Shown here one piece after another: positions 1 to 10,922 of a stretch of 64,000 nt of DNA. The first letter of the stretch is position 1. Each line of letters starts with the position of its first letter. The notes beneath the pieces were generated by a model. That model saw only the letters and a list, made by a program, of their open reading frames with translations. It did no database searches and had not been told where the DNA came from. The stretch spans positions 11,445-75,444 of the forward strand of contig CAVVEQ010000010.1 in NCBI GenBank assembly GCA_963747315.1, given 5' to 3'. Both the position numbers and the translations under genes were made by a program. The DNA comes from CAVVEQ01 sp963747315. GTDB lineage: Bacteria; Chloroflexota; Anaerolineae; Anaerolineales; Anaerolineaceae.

Positions 1-185
1 TCTCCGGGATGACCGACGCCCGTTTCTACACCCTGATTTCTGATGATGTGTACCGCTTCACCCCCCTGCGGATGAATCCGGAAGACATGGCTGGTGTCCA
101 CGGCGTGAACGAGCGCATTGCTGTGGAAGGCTTGGTGGAAATGGCGCGTTTTTATTACGCCCTGCTGCAGGACCAGGCGAATTGA
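1..185 (+). CDS. M20-family metallopeptidase, C-terminal end (partial)
   Basis: Only the last 60 codons are present, reading from base 3 to the TGA at 183-185. The segment SGMTDARFYT followed by the motif HGVNERI near the end is typical of the C-terminal catalytic region of M20 dipeptidases/carboxypeptidases (DapE, PepV and carboxypeptidase S relatives), where this His helps bind the second metal. The family hydrolyses dipeptides or N-acyl amino acids with a di-zinc centre. The substrate cannot be told from this fragment. It ends 10 bp from the stop codon of the convergent GNAT gene. Confidence 0.75.
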   Translation, partial: SGMTDARFYTLISDDVYRFTPLRMNPEDMAGVHGVNERIAVEGLVEMARFYYALLQDQAN

Positions 186-195
186 CCGTTCGTGG

Positions 196-1205
196 TCATT
201 TTTCGATCAACAACCGCACCACAAACCGGTCTACTGCTCCGAAACGGTACTTATAATCCTCATTTCCCCGCATAAAATCGAACTCAGTGCGGCCTGCTTC
301 GATCGCGTTCCGGATCAGGTTCGCCAGCAGCACCCAGCCTGGGGAATATTCCGCGAATTTCCAATCCAGTCCGGAGTTATAGATCCAAAGCTTATCCAGG
401 TAGTCGAAACTCAGGTATCCGGCAGCTTTTTCCCCCTTCACCTCCAGGAAAGCCAGCTGCAGGCAGCCAGCATCGAAAGCGCAGCGCACCGTCTGCTGCA
501 TGTGCGCGTGCATCGCGGGGGTTAGAAATTTGGCTTTATCCTCATCATTGGCCATCAACTTCATGAATGCCACCAATTCAGATTCCAGCGCTTCTCCATC
601 TTCAACGATATGCCATCGCACCGCATCCCCAGCTTCTTCCGCCCGGCGAAGCTTGCGGCGGATCTCGTGACGCTGTTTCTTATCGATGCCGGATAAGTAG
701 GTTTCCCAATCCGCTGGTAGGGGGATATACGGCGAATGCTGCAAATGGGTGGTTTCCTGTTAAACCCTTTTCCCATGACAATTTGCTTGAGTGCAGCCAG
801 AACGGGGGACTCCTCCAAAATATTATAGAGATCTAGGGCTTCCCATTCTAGGGGGAAGGAATTCACCAGAAATTCCAGTAATCCGCTCAGGAAATCCTGC
901 AAATCTTTTTGTCGCACGATGAAATCCAGGTAATCCGAGATCTCGATGCTTCCCAAAAGGAGCAGGCACTTTTTACCCTCCCATTCTGCCTTGAAAAAAG
1001 GTGCAACCCCCGCCAAACCGTTTTCATCTTCCGCGGTGATGATCGCCAGCTCTGCCTGCGGCCATTCCCCCCCGCCGCGCGTCTGCCACCACGTATCCAG
1101 GTATTCATATCTTAAAAATGGCACATGTTGAAAGCTCTCTTCCAACAGCGCGTTCCAGTTGTTCTTTAAATTAGCCGGGAATTCCCGGTGCAGTGTATAT
1201 TTCAA
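196..1205 (-). CDS. GNAT/FemAB-like acetyltransferase, one frameshift
   Basis: Two reading frames join near 760-770 into one protein of about 335 residues. The N-terminal half begins MKYTLHREFPAN and the second half carries a GNAT-like fold with KKQRHEIRRKLRR, a basic helix also seen in BioF2-like/FemAB-type acyltransferases, then GYLSFDYLDKLWIYNSG and FDFMRGNEDYKYRFG near the end. Proteins of this kind transfer acyl or aminoacyl groups and are often linked to cell-envelope polysaccharides. The substrate here is unknown. It follows the response regulator on the same strand after 25 bp. The break is a single-base shift and is probably an assembly indel. Confidence 0.65.
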
Positions 1206-1230
1206 TTCATTCTCTCAGGGTGAATTAAGA

Positions 1231-1923
1231 CTAGGATTCTTCCTGCTCCAGCCGGTACCCGTACCCGCGCACGGTGACCACCCGGGTTGGATTAGAAGGA
1301 TCGGGTTCAATCTTCTTGCGCAGCAGCCAGATATAGCGCCGCACGGCGGTGCTTTCTTCCTGCCGGTTCGCCCCCCACATCTCCTGGATCAACTCCTCCT
1401 CCGAAACAGCCTTCCCCTTTCGGCGGGTAAGCACCTCCAGCAGGCGGAATTCAGTGGGGGTCAGCGCCAGCAGGTTCCCATCGGAAGTGACCTCGTGTTT
1501 ATCCAGGTCCACCACCAGCGACCCGCAGCGCAGGATATTCTCCCCTTCTCCCCGTTGCTGTCGGGAGCGGGCGAGCACAGCCTGGATGCGTGCGGCCAGC
1601 TCTGCAAAGGAGAACGGCTTTGTGATGTAATCATCCACACCCAGGCGAAAGCCGCGCAATTTATCCGCTTCGGTCGTCTTGCCCGTGAGCAGAATGATCG
1701 GGATATCGCACATCTCGCGCAACCGCGCGCAGACCTCCCAACCATCCATACCAGGCATCATCACATCCAGCACCGCCAGTGCCGGGTGTGCGCCGTAAGC
1801 CAGGCGGACCGCTTCCTGCCCGGACTTTGCGGTAAGTATCTCGTAAGGGTGATCCTGAAAATACTCCGCCAGGAATTTCAGCAGAGTGGGATCGTCGTCG
1901 ACGAAAAGGATCCTAGCCTTCAT
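1231..1923 (-). CDS. OmpR/PhoB-family response regulator
   Basis: A complete 230-residue regulator. The receiver domain occupies about residues 1-115 with the acidic pair in FVDDDPT, the phosphoacceptor Asp in LAVLDVMMPGMDG (about residue 53) and the conserved Lys in ITKPFSF. A winged-helix Trans_reg_C domain follows at about 130-225 (LTPTEFRLLEVL, VTVRGYGYRLE). Its start overlaps the 3' end of the sensor kinase gene by 11 bp, so kinase and regulator are a translationally coupled two-component pair. The target genes are not evident. The adjacent TadE/vWA and CPBP genes on the same strand are possible targets, which is inference. Confidence 0.95.
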   Translation of the reverse strand: MKARILFVDDDPTLLKFLAEYFQDHPYEILTAKSGQEAVRLAYGAHPALAVLDVMMPGMDGWEVCARLREMCDIPIILLTGKTTEADKLRGFRLGVDDYITKPFSFAELAARIQAVLARSRQQRGEGENILRCGSLVVDLDKHEVTSDGNLLALTPTEFRLLEVLTRRKGKAVSEEELIQEMWGANRQEESTAVRRYIWLLRKKIEPDPSNPTRVVTVRGYGYRLEQEES

Positions 1924-4118
1924 CTTTGTTCATTTCCGATTCCGCCAGGGGCAGCCAGCAGGTGAATTGCGCGCCTGCATCCGGCAGGTTGTAAACTTCA
2001 ATGCTGCCCTCCATCGCCTCGAGCAGCCTTTTTACGATATACAATCCCATGCCGTGCCCGTAGACCTCGCGATCATCCTCGGTATTGTACCTGTAAAAAC
2101 GGTCGAAGAGGTAGCCAAAGGCGCCTTCCGGGATGCCCGCGCCTTGATCGGCAACAGCGAACCAACCCCGCGCTCCCTTGCTCCCCGACGATACCGTGAT
2201 CTGGCCGGTTGGGGCATATTTGAGGGCGTTATCCAGCAAATGAAAGAGGATGCTGTTCAACGCGTTCTCATCAGCCAGTACCTCCGGGGTCGGGTGCGGG
2301 ATCTTCCATTCGACCCTGCCCGTGTCCCCCAGGTGGGTCATCTGGCGCTGGATGGTGGCAGCCACCCGCGAGATCGGCAGCGGGGCGATCGTCAGCGGCA
2401 TCCTGCCTGCATCCAGCGCTGAAATATCCAGAATGGTTTCCACAAAGCGGGTCAGGCGGTTGATCTCGACCGATACCAGCTCCAGCGAATTCCTGGTCTG
2501 CGCTGGCAGCTTATTCCCTTGTTTCAGACACCAGTTCGATTCCGCCGTTGATGTTGGTCAGCGGCGCACGTAGTTCGTGCGAAACCAAGGAGACAAAGTC
2601 GGATTTCAACTGGTCCAGCTTCTGCAACTCGCGGTTTTGTTTTTCCAGCCTGCTCAAGGCAACACTAAGGTTCGCAGTCTCTTCGGCAACCTTTTCCGCC
2701 AACTGCTGATTCATCTTTTCCAATTCATCGTGCGCATTGGCGATCTGCTCGTACGCCAGGCGCAGGTCTTGCTGCTGTTTTTTTAGTTCGCGAAGATCGT
2801 GGGCAGTGCCAGCCAGGCTCAGCCTCTCGTCTCCCCCCGGCTGAATGGGCTGCAGCGAAAGGCTCACCGGAATTCGTTCCCCGCTCCGCGCGAGCAATTC
2901 CTTCTCGCCGGACCAGCCCTCCTTGCGCACCTGAGAAAATGGCGGAAGCGGACTCTCTTCATCCAGCAGCCGCTGCAGCCGGGTCCCCAGGGCATCGGTT
3001 GCCTGGTCGTATCCGCTGATACGCAGAAACGCCGGGTTCACCATCCGCAATTTGCCATCACGGTCGCAGACGAATGCCGGCTCGGAGATGCTGTTCACCA
3101 GGCTGGCGTATTGGATGAATTGCTGCTCCCCCGTGCTGATCCCCTGCCGGATGATCAACCCGATCCCAAGGATCACTGTCACCCATAACCCGAGCGAATT
3201 CGTCGCCCCGCTGAACTGCCAGAAGAAAAGTGAATACCATCCCAGCAGAACCACCAGCAAGACCGGCAGCAGTTTTTGAAACCGCGCGAGGGGCGGGTGC
3301 TGTCTTTGCGCTGACTCGGCGCGTTGCCCGCGAAGCATGAACCACCCTGCCAGCACGAAACAGCCATCACCCAGTATCCAGCCCAGATCGACCAGGCTGC
3401 CGGGTTGGAAACCCTGGGTGGTGACGAGGTACACGAAGTACAGGTCGCTTAAGGAAAAGACAAACAGCCCTGCAAGGATCCAGAAATAGGACGGGTGTGC
3501 AACATGCGTGTCGCTGAGGAGGAACAGGTCCAGCACCATCACCAAAAGGGTCAGGTCCAGCAGCGGTAGGAGCAGCGAACCCCAATTCTGAAGGGGTAAA
3601 CCTTTGCCACTGCTATTGAGCGGTTCAAACACAACCAGCCAAGCCATCACCACCACCGCGGTCGTGGTGATGAAAGTATCCATCAGAAGCATCGCCCTGC
3701 TGGTCGTTGCGCGCTGGGTTCTCGGGTAAAGAAGGACCCCCACAGCCAGGATTACGGTGCCGGCTTGAAATAACCAGGTTCCCACCTCAGCGGGAATGTT
3801 GATCCCTGGAAATGCCGGGCTTAAAAAGAGCCTGGTCAGGTCCCCGGCGGTGCCAGCAAGCAGCCCGATGGCTATCCAGGTCCAGGCCTTGTGCAGCAAG
3901 CCGCCGGTCTCCAATCGGGTCACCCGCCATGCCTGCCAGGCAGCCACCCCGCCGGTGAAAACCAGCATCAGGCTGCCGGCATAGGCGCGCTCAAAGGCAT
4001 CCCCCCCGCCCCACAGCAGCCAGGCGAAATAAAGCCCCAGGAAGGCTCCAGCGGCAAGCAGAACCTGCCTCACAGAACCATCAGGTTGCCCCATCCCGGC
4101 AGGCACCCTCCTGCTCAT
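1913..4118 (-). CDS. Membrane PAS sensor histidine kinase, one frameshift
   Basis: About 710 residues once the frame break near 2510-2515 (a GGG run) is closed. Residues 1-315 hold roughly eight to ten hydrophobic segments. A PAS domain (FVCDRDGKLRMVNPAFLRISG) and a coiled coil with DELEKMNQQLAEKVAEE follow. HisKA has the phospho-acceptor in SLVSHELRAPLTN. After the break come the N box HLLDNALKYAP, G1 ADQGAGIP, the F box FDRFYRYN and G2 GHGMGLYIVKRLL of the ATPase domain. It autophosphorylates and passes phosphate to the overlapping response regulator. The integral-membrane sensor suggests a membrane or lipophilic signal, but none can be named. The CPBP gene lies 21 bp upstream. Confidence 0.9.
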
Positions 4119-4139
4119 CTTCTTCGCTCCAGATCGCTT

Positions 4140-5055
4140 TCAGAATACGTGCGCATTGAATAAACCCAGGATAACCAGGTTGCATACCGCGTGCGCGCAA
4201 ATGGAGGCTTCCAGCCGGGTTCGCCTGCGCAGCAGCGCCAGGCCGAGTCCGACCAGCAAACCCGGCAGCACCAGGTTCAAGCGGAAAGTAAGCAGGGCAA
4301 AAAGCAGGGAGGAAAGGAAGACCGCCCCGGTTCCACCCAGGCGGGAATCCAACCAGTCGAAAAGGATTCCCCGGAAGTACTGCTCCCCTGCCCAGGGCAG
4401 CAGGCTGATGGAAAAAACAAGGAACACTGCCCCCGCGACCGGCATCGCCCCTGCGCTCCCGGCGTTGATCGCCTGTAGAGAGGGGAACAGGGTCGATTCT
4501 ATGGAAATAATGAAGATGGCACCCAGTCCCAGTCCCAACCCTGCCAGGAAGGCCGTCGCTGTTTCTTCGCGACGCAGGGTAAATGCCTTGCGCGGGTCCA
4601 GCTTTTTCACTCGCAGCAGGAACCAGGCGAGCATCAGTACCTGCCAGATAAGGAGAACGGGCAGGCGATGCGTCAGCAGCAAACCAAACCGGGCCAGCGC
4701 AGGCCAGGCATCTGCCGCTGTCACCGTGAAAGCCAGGCACATCAGAAGGAAATAGACAGCCGGGAGGATATATGCCCAGATGGCGATGAGGAGCGGTGAA
4801 TCCCAGCGCCAGCCCCTGGCCCGGGCAAGGAAATCTCCCACCAGCGCCAGCGCGAAAAGCAGAAGGCCAAAGGCAAGCGTTATCAACGCCATCACCTTGG
4901 TGGTTTCCGATAAGGTTTGCGCTCCGCACCACCGCGTTAAGCACGAGGAATAGGAGCGCGAAGAATATCCCCCCCGCCAGCAGGGATGCGAAAGTGGCTC
5001 GCCTTGCAGTGCGAGCCACTCTTGTCGTTTCAGCTTCCTTCGAAGTTTCGGTCAT
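4140..5055 (-). CDS. CPBP-family (CAAX protease/Abi) membrane protein, one frameshift
   Basis: Starting at MTETSKEAE (5055), a first transmembrane helix is read before the frame shifts near 4905, and the rest of the CPBP fold follows with about seven more helices. The family motif EExxxR is read as GEQYFRG, so the second glutamate is Gln. The FxxxH motif appears without its His (FALLTF). The last motif is kept as AHAVCN. The missing residues suggest reduced or lost protease activity; some CPBP proteins act as scaffolds or immunity factors. It is 10 bp downstream of the Thr/Pro-rich TadE-like gene and 21 bp upstream of the sensor kinase, so it is probably in their operon. Confidence 0.7.
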
Positions 5056-5065
5056 CCGCCCGGAA

Positions 5066-5690
5066 TCATGGCGTCTGCGTGCGGGTTGGCGTGTTGGTCT
5101 TGCATCCGCCAAGTTCAATTGGGGTCTGGCAGATGATGATCTGGGTCCTGGTGGGCGTCAGGGTGTTCGTCGGGGATGCCGTCGGTGTGCGGGTGATCGT
5201 CGGCGTCAGGGTTGTCGTCGTGGTCAACGTGGGTGTGATCGTCCGCGTGTTCGTCCGCGTGGGTGTGATCGTGCGGGTCGGTGTGATCGTCCGCGTCAGC
5301 GTAATGGTCGGGGTAAGGGTACGAGTATTGGTCACAGTAGGTGTAAATGGTGATTGTTGGGGTAGAGGTGATCGTCACCGTCGGGGTAATCGTCCGGGTG
5401 GGAGTATTGGTCGGGTGCGAGTGACAGTCGGTGTGCGCGTGATCGTCCGCGTCAGGGTGATCGTCGGTGTTTGCGTAATGGTCGGCGTGTTGGTGCGCGT
5501 GCGGGTCACCGTGGGCGTGTTGGTGTTGGTCGGGGTGCGCGTGATCGTCGGCGTCTGCGTGATCGTTGGTGTCAGCGTCACCGTCCGGGTTCTGGTCGGG
5601 GTGCGTGTTCTTGTTGGGGTTCTGGTAACCGTGCGGGTGCGGGTGACCGTTGGCGTCACCGTCCGGGTGACCGTGCTGGTGGAGGTGGGG
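5066..5690 (-). repeat. Thr/Pro-coding low-complexity repeat tract
   Basis: About 600 bp of degenerate 6-12-bp units (plus-strand sense GTCGGGGT, GTGCGGGTG, GTGATCGTC and similar) encoding T-x-T-P repeats at the 3' end of the TadE-like gene. The units are not identical and have no spacers, so this is a coding repeat and not a CRISPR array. Two frame breaks fall inside it, at about 5390 and 5345. They could be assembly errors or genuine slippage. Confidence 0.85.
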
Positions 5691-7585
5691 GTTGGCGCCA
5701 TGATGCTGAATGTATCCACGATAACGCTGGATTTCGCGCGGTTATCCGCGTTACGCGCCAGTACCACCAGGGTGTAATCGCCGTCGACGATCAATCCAGC
5801 GTTCGCGCTTCCCTGCAGCCAGCGGTCCGCCCAGGGGGTGCGGCTGTTGCAGCTGCCGCCAAAGATGCAGAACTGGCTGGACGTGTCGGAGGACCAGTGC
5901 ACCAGGTATCCGTCCGAATCATAGACATAGAAGTACACGTAATCCATGGGCATGGTGTCGGTGCCGCTGATGATCGCCCGGATCCAGAAGCCGCCAGAGA
6001 TGGGCGAGGAACTGGAATATTGCAGGGTGATCTCCGGTCCCGCACGGCCTGTCATGGACATGGAACAGGTCCTGGCAGTCTCTTCCTCGAAACCGATCTT
6101 GTAGACCAACCCGCCGGTGAAATCGCTCGGCCAATAGTAGCCCTGCGCTTCGACGGGTTGCGGAGGCGTGACGGAGAGTGCCAGGGTCGGGTTTGCTCCG
6201 ACGAATGGATACTGCCGGAAGTTCGGGGTCTCCCAGAAGGTGAACGGGGTGGCATACACCCACTTGAACCAACCGGATTGCCCCGGGTAGACCCGGTACT
6301 GCGGCGTGGGGAAGATGTGCGAGAACGGGTAGGTGCTGGTGTTGGCAGGGTCATAGAGCTTGTTCGCGTTGGCTTCCCAGGCGTAATAATCGAAGATGTG
6401 CCCGGATTGCGGGTCCTGGAAAACGGAATGCCAGCCGTCATTGTAGGTCATCCCCGATGCCCCCAGCCAGACGCTGTTGACCGGGTCAACATTGCGCATG
6501 TAGGCTTCCAGCGAGTTGCCGCCGTTTTGAATTGCCAGAAGTTCGCCCGGGTCACCGGTCATGGCCTCCGTATCGTTCACAAAGGTCAGGCAGTCCGGTG
6601 TGGTGGTGGGCGTGGCCGTCATCGTGGAGGTGGCGGTCGGCGTCAGCGTTTCGGTGGGGGTCATGGTCGCCGGCGGCGGGGTAAAGGTCCAGGTGGGCAG
6701 GAAGGCCATCCCGCCGGTGAGACCGGTGACGCGCGAGGTGCGGAATTTTTCGACGATCCCCTCGCGCATGGCAGTCAGGCGCAGGGTCGGCCACCAGGTG
6801 GAAAGGAAGGGGGTGATCAGGTTATGGCGATAGGTGAGCGTGACGCGCACCCGGTCGCCAGGGCCGCCGGCATCATCCACCGCGCGCACCAGGTTGAAGG
6901 TGCCAATTTCCACCATTTCGCAGTGCTGCGGGAAGAGGAAATCGTTGGGATTTGCTCCACCGGGATGGGATTAAAGAAGAAGTTGTTGGGATTCAACCCG
7001 AATAGCACACCCTGGTCCTGGATGATGCGGTTGGAGCAGGTGGTCACGTTGAAGAAGCCGGGTTCGCTGGGGTTTCCGCGGTGGTCCTGGTGGAAAACGC
7101 CATCATCCAGGGTCGTATGGGCGGCAGTCAGGAAATCTTCATAGTTTCCGGAAATAGGCATCGTCCAGGTTATATGCGATCCCGGTAGCCCCTTGAAGGG
7201 AGACATCCCGGATGGTCAGCAGGCGGGCATAGTCCTGCAGCGGAACGGAGAGGTCATCGATCTGGTTGCCGACTGCATCCTCGATGACGCAATCGTCGCT
7301 GCCATCGGTTTCCTCAGCCACGGTCAGGCCAAGGTCGGCGGTCATTGCGCCAACGGCGGCTGGGCAATACTGCGAGTCGTAATTCCCGGTTATCGCATAA
7401 CGCACACCAAACCTCGCCCCGTTCTCGATCGCCAGCCAGGCCTGCAGGATGCGCCCGAACTCGATGATCCCAAATACCAGCAGCAGGAGGATGGGCAGCG
7501 CGATGGCAAATTCCACCATCGATTGCCCCGGGCTCCTGCGCAGGTGATCTTTAAACCTTGTGAGTGGGTGAATTTTTTGGTTCAT
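5066..7585 (-). CDS. TadE-like pseudopilin fused to a surface domain and a Thr/Pro repeat tail, several frameshifts
   Basis: Pieces in three frames form one protein of about 835 residues. The N-terminus has the TadE signature GQSMVEFAIALPILLLLVFG (residues about 20-40) and continues to RVRVTLTYRHNLITPFLSTW, the usual end of TadE proteins. It then adds a TP linker (about 6590-6690), a roughly 270-residue domain rich in aromatic residues with several Cys, and a tail of about 200 residues of TPT/TRT repeats. Frame breaks lie near 7145, 6945, 5390 and 5345. Thr/Pro tails are common as extended wall-spanning or glycosylated stalks. It is probably a secreted pilus-associated or surface protein. The vWA gene lies 5 bp upstream. 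Confidence 0.7.
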
Positions 7586-7590
7586 GGCGT

Positions 7591-9428
7591 TTACTGAGAG
7601 ATCCTTGTATAAATTCGGGAAGCGATATCAAGGAAGATGCCTTCCAGGGCAGCCCCGGACGGGGCAAAATAATACTGACCGCAGATTCGCCGCGGGCCGA
7701 CAGTTTCGCAAGGGTCGGTTTCACGGTCACCGTCATCGCCGACAGCCGCCATGTAGCGCAGGCAGCTGTTCGCCAATGGAGACGGTGAATGGGTCGCTGG
7801 TGTCGCCGCCGGCTGCACCCAGCCCGATGGTATAGATGGAGATCTCATTTCCGCCAGGTTCATTCAGGTTCAAGGAGCGGGTGAGGGCGGCGGTATCGGT
7901 CATATCCAGGGCGTAATCCAGCACGCTGTAATTCAAATTTGGAGTGGTGCCATCCCAAACGGATCCCGGCGGGCAGGTGCCCGCGGCGGTATCGATGCAA
8001 TGCCGGGGAGCGAACTGGGTGTCGAAACACTGGGAGGTCCACCAACCCGTCCCCATGCCGCCGGTGCAGAACCCGTTGGGATAATCTGCCAGGTCGGGGT
8101 TTGCCGGATCTGTATTGGGAGTGTCGCTCAGGTTTACCTGCCCATCGGAGAGAAAAACGATCACCCACACCGAACCCGAGCGGCCGAATTCGCGCAGAAC
8201 ATTGGAAGCCACCCGGATACCGCAACCATGGCAGGTGGAGAGCACCGAGGCGGAATCGCCAGGGACCACGTTATCCGCTTCGGTATATAGTCCGTCCCCG
8301 TCCATATCGAAGGCGTCATTCTTGTTCCAGGCGTCGCAGGGAACGCCCCCCCAGCCCCAGTAATCGTGGGATTCATCCCAGCGATCCCATTCCCCGGGGT
8401 TATGACCGGAGGGGTCATTCACGTCGCAGCAGAGTGGGTGGGATACGTTATCCTGGCAGGTGGGCAGGTCGTCATCTTCATCATTTCCATCACCGTCGCG
8501 ATCCTCGGGGAAGACCGGGTTGAACATACCCGGGAACATCTTCCACTGCGGCCACATCAGCGCGTAAGGGGCGTCGTTGTGCAGCGGGATGGCGTCGATC
8601 GCGTCGGAGGCTTCCTCCAGGTGGGTTTGCGGGTCCATCGCGTCGTTCTCGCCAAGGTTCAAGCGGATCTGCGCCTGGGTATCAAAAGTGATTACCCCTA
8701 CCCGGTCGTAGCCGTCATACAGGTTGCCGATCAGTGCGTTGGCAGCGTCCTTCGCCTGGAGCAAGGGCTGGCAGGTGTTGGTGGCGTTGCAGCCGGCATC
8801 ATAATTATCCACGAACGGGCAGTTTTCCCCGGCGGTCACGAACGGCTCGCATATGGTCGCCAGGGTATCGGAGGCCATGGATTCGGAGGTATCGAATACC
8901 AGCACCATATCCACCGATGCCGCCTCGGCGATGGCGTCGGTGGTCAGGGGAATGTTATCAAAACCCAGCATGTGCAGGAAGTACAGCGGCGCTTCCTGGG
9001 TTGCCCGCACCCAGATCAGCTTTCGCGGCTGCCGAAGCAGCCCGGTGACAGGGTCGGGGATGTTGGTGATCGGGCAGCGGTTGAAGAAATCCGGGGCAAT
9101 AGTCACCAGGTCAGCATCCCGGAAGCCGTCGAAATCCGAATCGCACAGGCGGATCTGCAGGTCGACGCTGTTCGGGTCGAGATTCTGCAGTTTCAGGATC
9201 TCGGTGGCGGCATAGGTCATTTTCGGGATGACCTCCAGCTCATGCCCGGGTTCCTGGCGCTTGAATTCGTTCGCGGCCGAAACCGCTGCGGCATCCACCG
9301 ACCTTTTCAGTTGACCATAGGTCACGTAGAGGGAGCCGGAATCGACCGCCAGGCCGATAAAGAATACCAGCGCGAGCGCGGCGATCGCGAAAATGACCAG
9401 TGTCTGACCTTTTGTTTGTCTTGTTCAT
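7591..9428 (-). CDS. von Willebrand A-domain TadG-like protein, two frameshifts
   Basis: After MNKTNKR (start 9428) the frame shifts in an AAAA run to the TadG/Tad-like helix GQTLVIFAIAALALVFFIGL, giving a protein of about 610 residues. A vWA domain begins with the MIDAS motif VFDTSES (about residue 180). A long insertion rich in Asp and Cys (DRDGDGNDEDDD, DMDGDG) looks calcium-binding. The domain resumes with WVIVFLSDGQVNL. A second break near 7755 restores the C-terminus ANSCLRYMA ... IASRIYTRISQ. Such proteins are secreted through or with the Tad/Flp machinery and may act in adhesion. It sits between two TadE-like genes with 4-5 bp gaps. No TadA/B/C motor genes occur in the window. Confidence 0.8.
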
Positions 9429-9432
9429 GGCT

Positions 9433-10228
9433 TTAAGGTGTCGGGCTGGGGGTTGGGGTCGGCGACCCGGGTGGGAGGGGCATGATCGTGTAGGCATGGA
9501 TTTGGAAGGGGTTGGGGATGAATTGGGTGATCAATGGCAGGTTCAGCACCTGCTCGTAACAATAGAAGAACTCGACGGCAACATATCCTTTCGCGTTGGG
9601 CATATCCACGTTGTATGGCAGCACCAGGCTGTTCAAACTGGTTTCCGTGTAATGCGGCTCCGCCCGAACGGTGTTCCCCTGGCAGTCACGCATCCAGTTG
9701 TTCCCATCCAGCGCGGGGTCCGGGTCGGTGTAATTATCGTAGTTGGAAAGCGCCCAGTACTCTCCGGTTCCCTCAGGATCATCTATACGGCCAGACGTTC
9801 GAAACCTGGTTGGTACTCAGGGTGAAAACGGTCACCACAATATCATCGGTGGCGGGGTTCATGATCAGGAAGGGGTTCAGCCCGTTACAATAGTCGGCAT
9901 CCCAGCAGGTGCTGGAGCCGATCGTCGGGGAGAAGATGCAGGAAGTATCGTAGAAGAAATTAAAATCGTTCGCCGTGCTGCAATCGTAATCCCCGGGGGG
10001 GATGCCCGCCCCGGCGATGATCTCTTCGATCTGCGGGTCGCGCTGCGAGGCAAAGCGGGCAGCTTCGCGGGTCAGGTCCAGCACATCCAGGTAGCGGCCA
10101 ATGAAGAACACCACCTCCACCATGCCGATCAGCATGATCAGCAGCACAGGCAGGATCAGCGCCAGCTCCAGGAACGCCTGACCGCGCTTGTGTTCATTTT
10201 TGGCTTTGCGGAATTTTGCAAATATCAT
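9433..10228 (-). CDS. TadE-like pseudopilin, one frameshift
   Basis: About 265 residues when the two frames are joined near 9778. The N-terminal motif is GQAFLELALILPVLLIMLIG with the conserved Glu five residues after the Gly, as in TadE/TadF prepilins cleaved by a dedicated peptidase. The body contains several Cys, and the C-terminus ends in a short SPTPTPSPTP tail resembling the longer repeat of the neighbouring protein. ATG 10228 is preferred because AAAGG lies 9 nt upstream; a TTG nine bases further upstream is the alternative. It is the first gene of a minus-strand operon with the vWA protein and the large TadE-like protein. Confidence 0.8.
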
Positions 10229-10394
10229 GGCTCGCAACCTTTGCGTGCTTTTAATCCAAATCTAATTTACAACAACGGGATGGTAAAGTCAACCGGTTTG
10301 GGGGAACTGTAAGCTGTTTGTAATCCAAATAAAATGCCTTTGTAACCAAAAACGGACAAAAATGATGGTTTTCAGCAAGCTGTGCCAAAAAACC

Positions 10395-10425
10395 TTGACA
10401 ATATTTTCTCCGAAGATAATAATAT
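10395..10425 (+). promoter_or_regulatory. Sigma-70-type promoter of the LuxR-type gene
   Basis: TTGACA at 10395-10400 is followed by an AT-rich -10 region (GATAAT at 10415 or TAATAT at 10420). The AGGAG ribosome site of the next gene begins at 10442. The -10 choice and spacing (14 or 19) are uncertain. Confidence 0.45.
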
Positions 10426-10450
10426 AGAACATTATTTCTACAGGAGTACC

Positions 10451-10876
10451 ATGACCCGTATCATCATGATCCCGAACGATAACTCCATCATCTATACGCG
10501 TTCCTCGCTTGCCGCAGAGACCATCGTTCGCTCCATCAACTCCAGCGGCTGGCAATCCAACCTGGAAGTGCTGGAGTCGCTCACCCTCACCATCGATCCC
10601 GGCAGCATGAAGGCCAGCAGCATGGGCGACCTGGTACTGATCTACTCCCGCGAACAAGGTTCCTCATCCGCCGGCGAATCGTTCACCCGCGAGCTAACCT
10701 TTCGCCAGCAGCGCATCCTTGCCGATCTCTGCGAGGGGCTCACCCAGAAAGAGATCGCCCGTCGTGAGGGGATCTCCCTGCGTACCGTAGGGTTCGAGGT
10801 CTCCAGCCTGAAGAAGATCGTCCCCAATCTCGCCAGTCTCTGCCGGGGCACCCGCCCGGCGATCGTTGAAGGTTGA
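10451..10876 (+). CDS. Small LuxR-type HTH transcription regulator
   Basis: A 141-residue protein starting at ATG 10451, with AGGAG at 10442-10446. The first 75 residues match no domain I recognise. Residues about 80-130 are a LuxR/FixJ-type HTH (LTFRQQRILADLCEGLTQKE followed by IARREGISLRTVGFEVSSLK). There is no receiver domain, so it is an orphan regulator whose signal is unknown. It lies between the divergent TadE-like operon and the FMN riboswitch operon and could control the pilus genes, which is inference from position only. Confidence 0.75.
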   Translation: MTRIIMIPNDNSIIYTRSSLAAETIVRSINSSGWQSNLEVLESLTLTIDPGSMKASSMGDLVLIYSREQGSSSAGESFTRELTFRQQRILADLCEGLTQKEIARREGISLRTVGFEVSSLKKIVPNLASLCRGTRPAIVEG

Positions 10877-10878
10877 AT

Positions 10879-10907
10879 TTGACAACAATTTCCATTTTGC
10901 TTATACT
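10879..10907 (+). promoter_or_regulatory. Promoter of the FMN-riboswitch operon
   Basis: TTGACA (10879-10884), a 17-nt spacer and TATACT (10902-10907), a near-consensus vegetative promoter. The predicted transcript starts about 7 nt later, just before the riboswitch. Confidence 0.8.
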
Positions 10908-10922
10908 TGAGTCGCAAGTAAT

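Noticed and set aside
5066..5690. Direct repeats suggesting a CRISPR array
   Set aside because: Units are short, degenerate and contiguous, without spacers, and encode Thr/Pro repeats in frame with the TadE-like protein.
8366..9436. Long plus-strand open frame opposite the vWA gene
   Set aside because: It mirrors the coding frame of the vWA domain, which has clear motifs; no ribosome site or domain on the plus strand.
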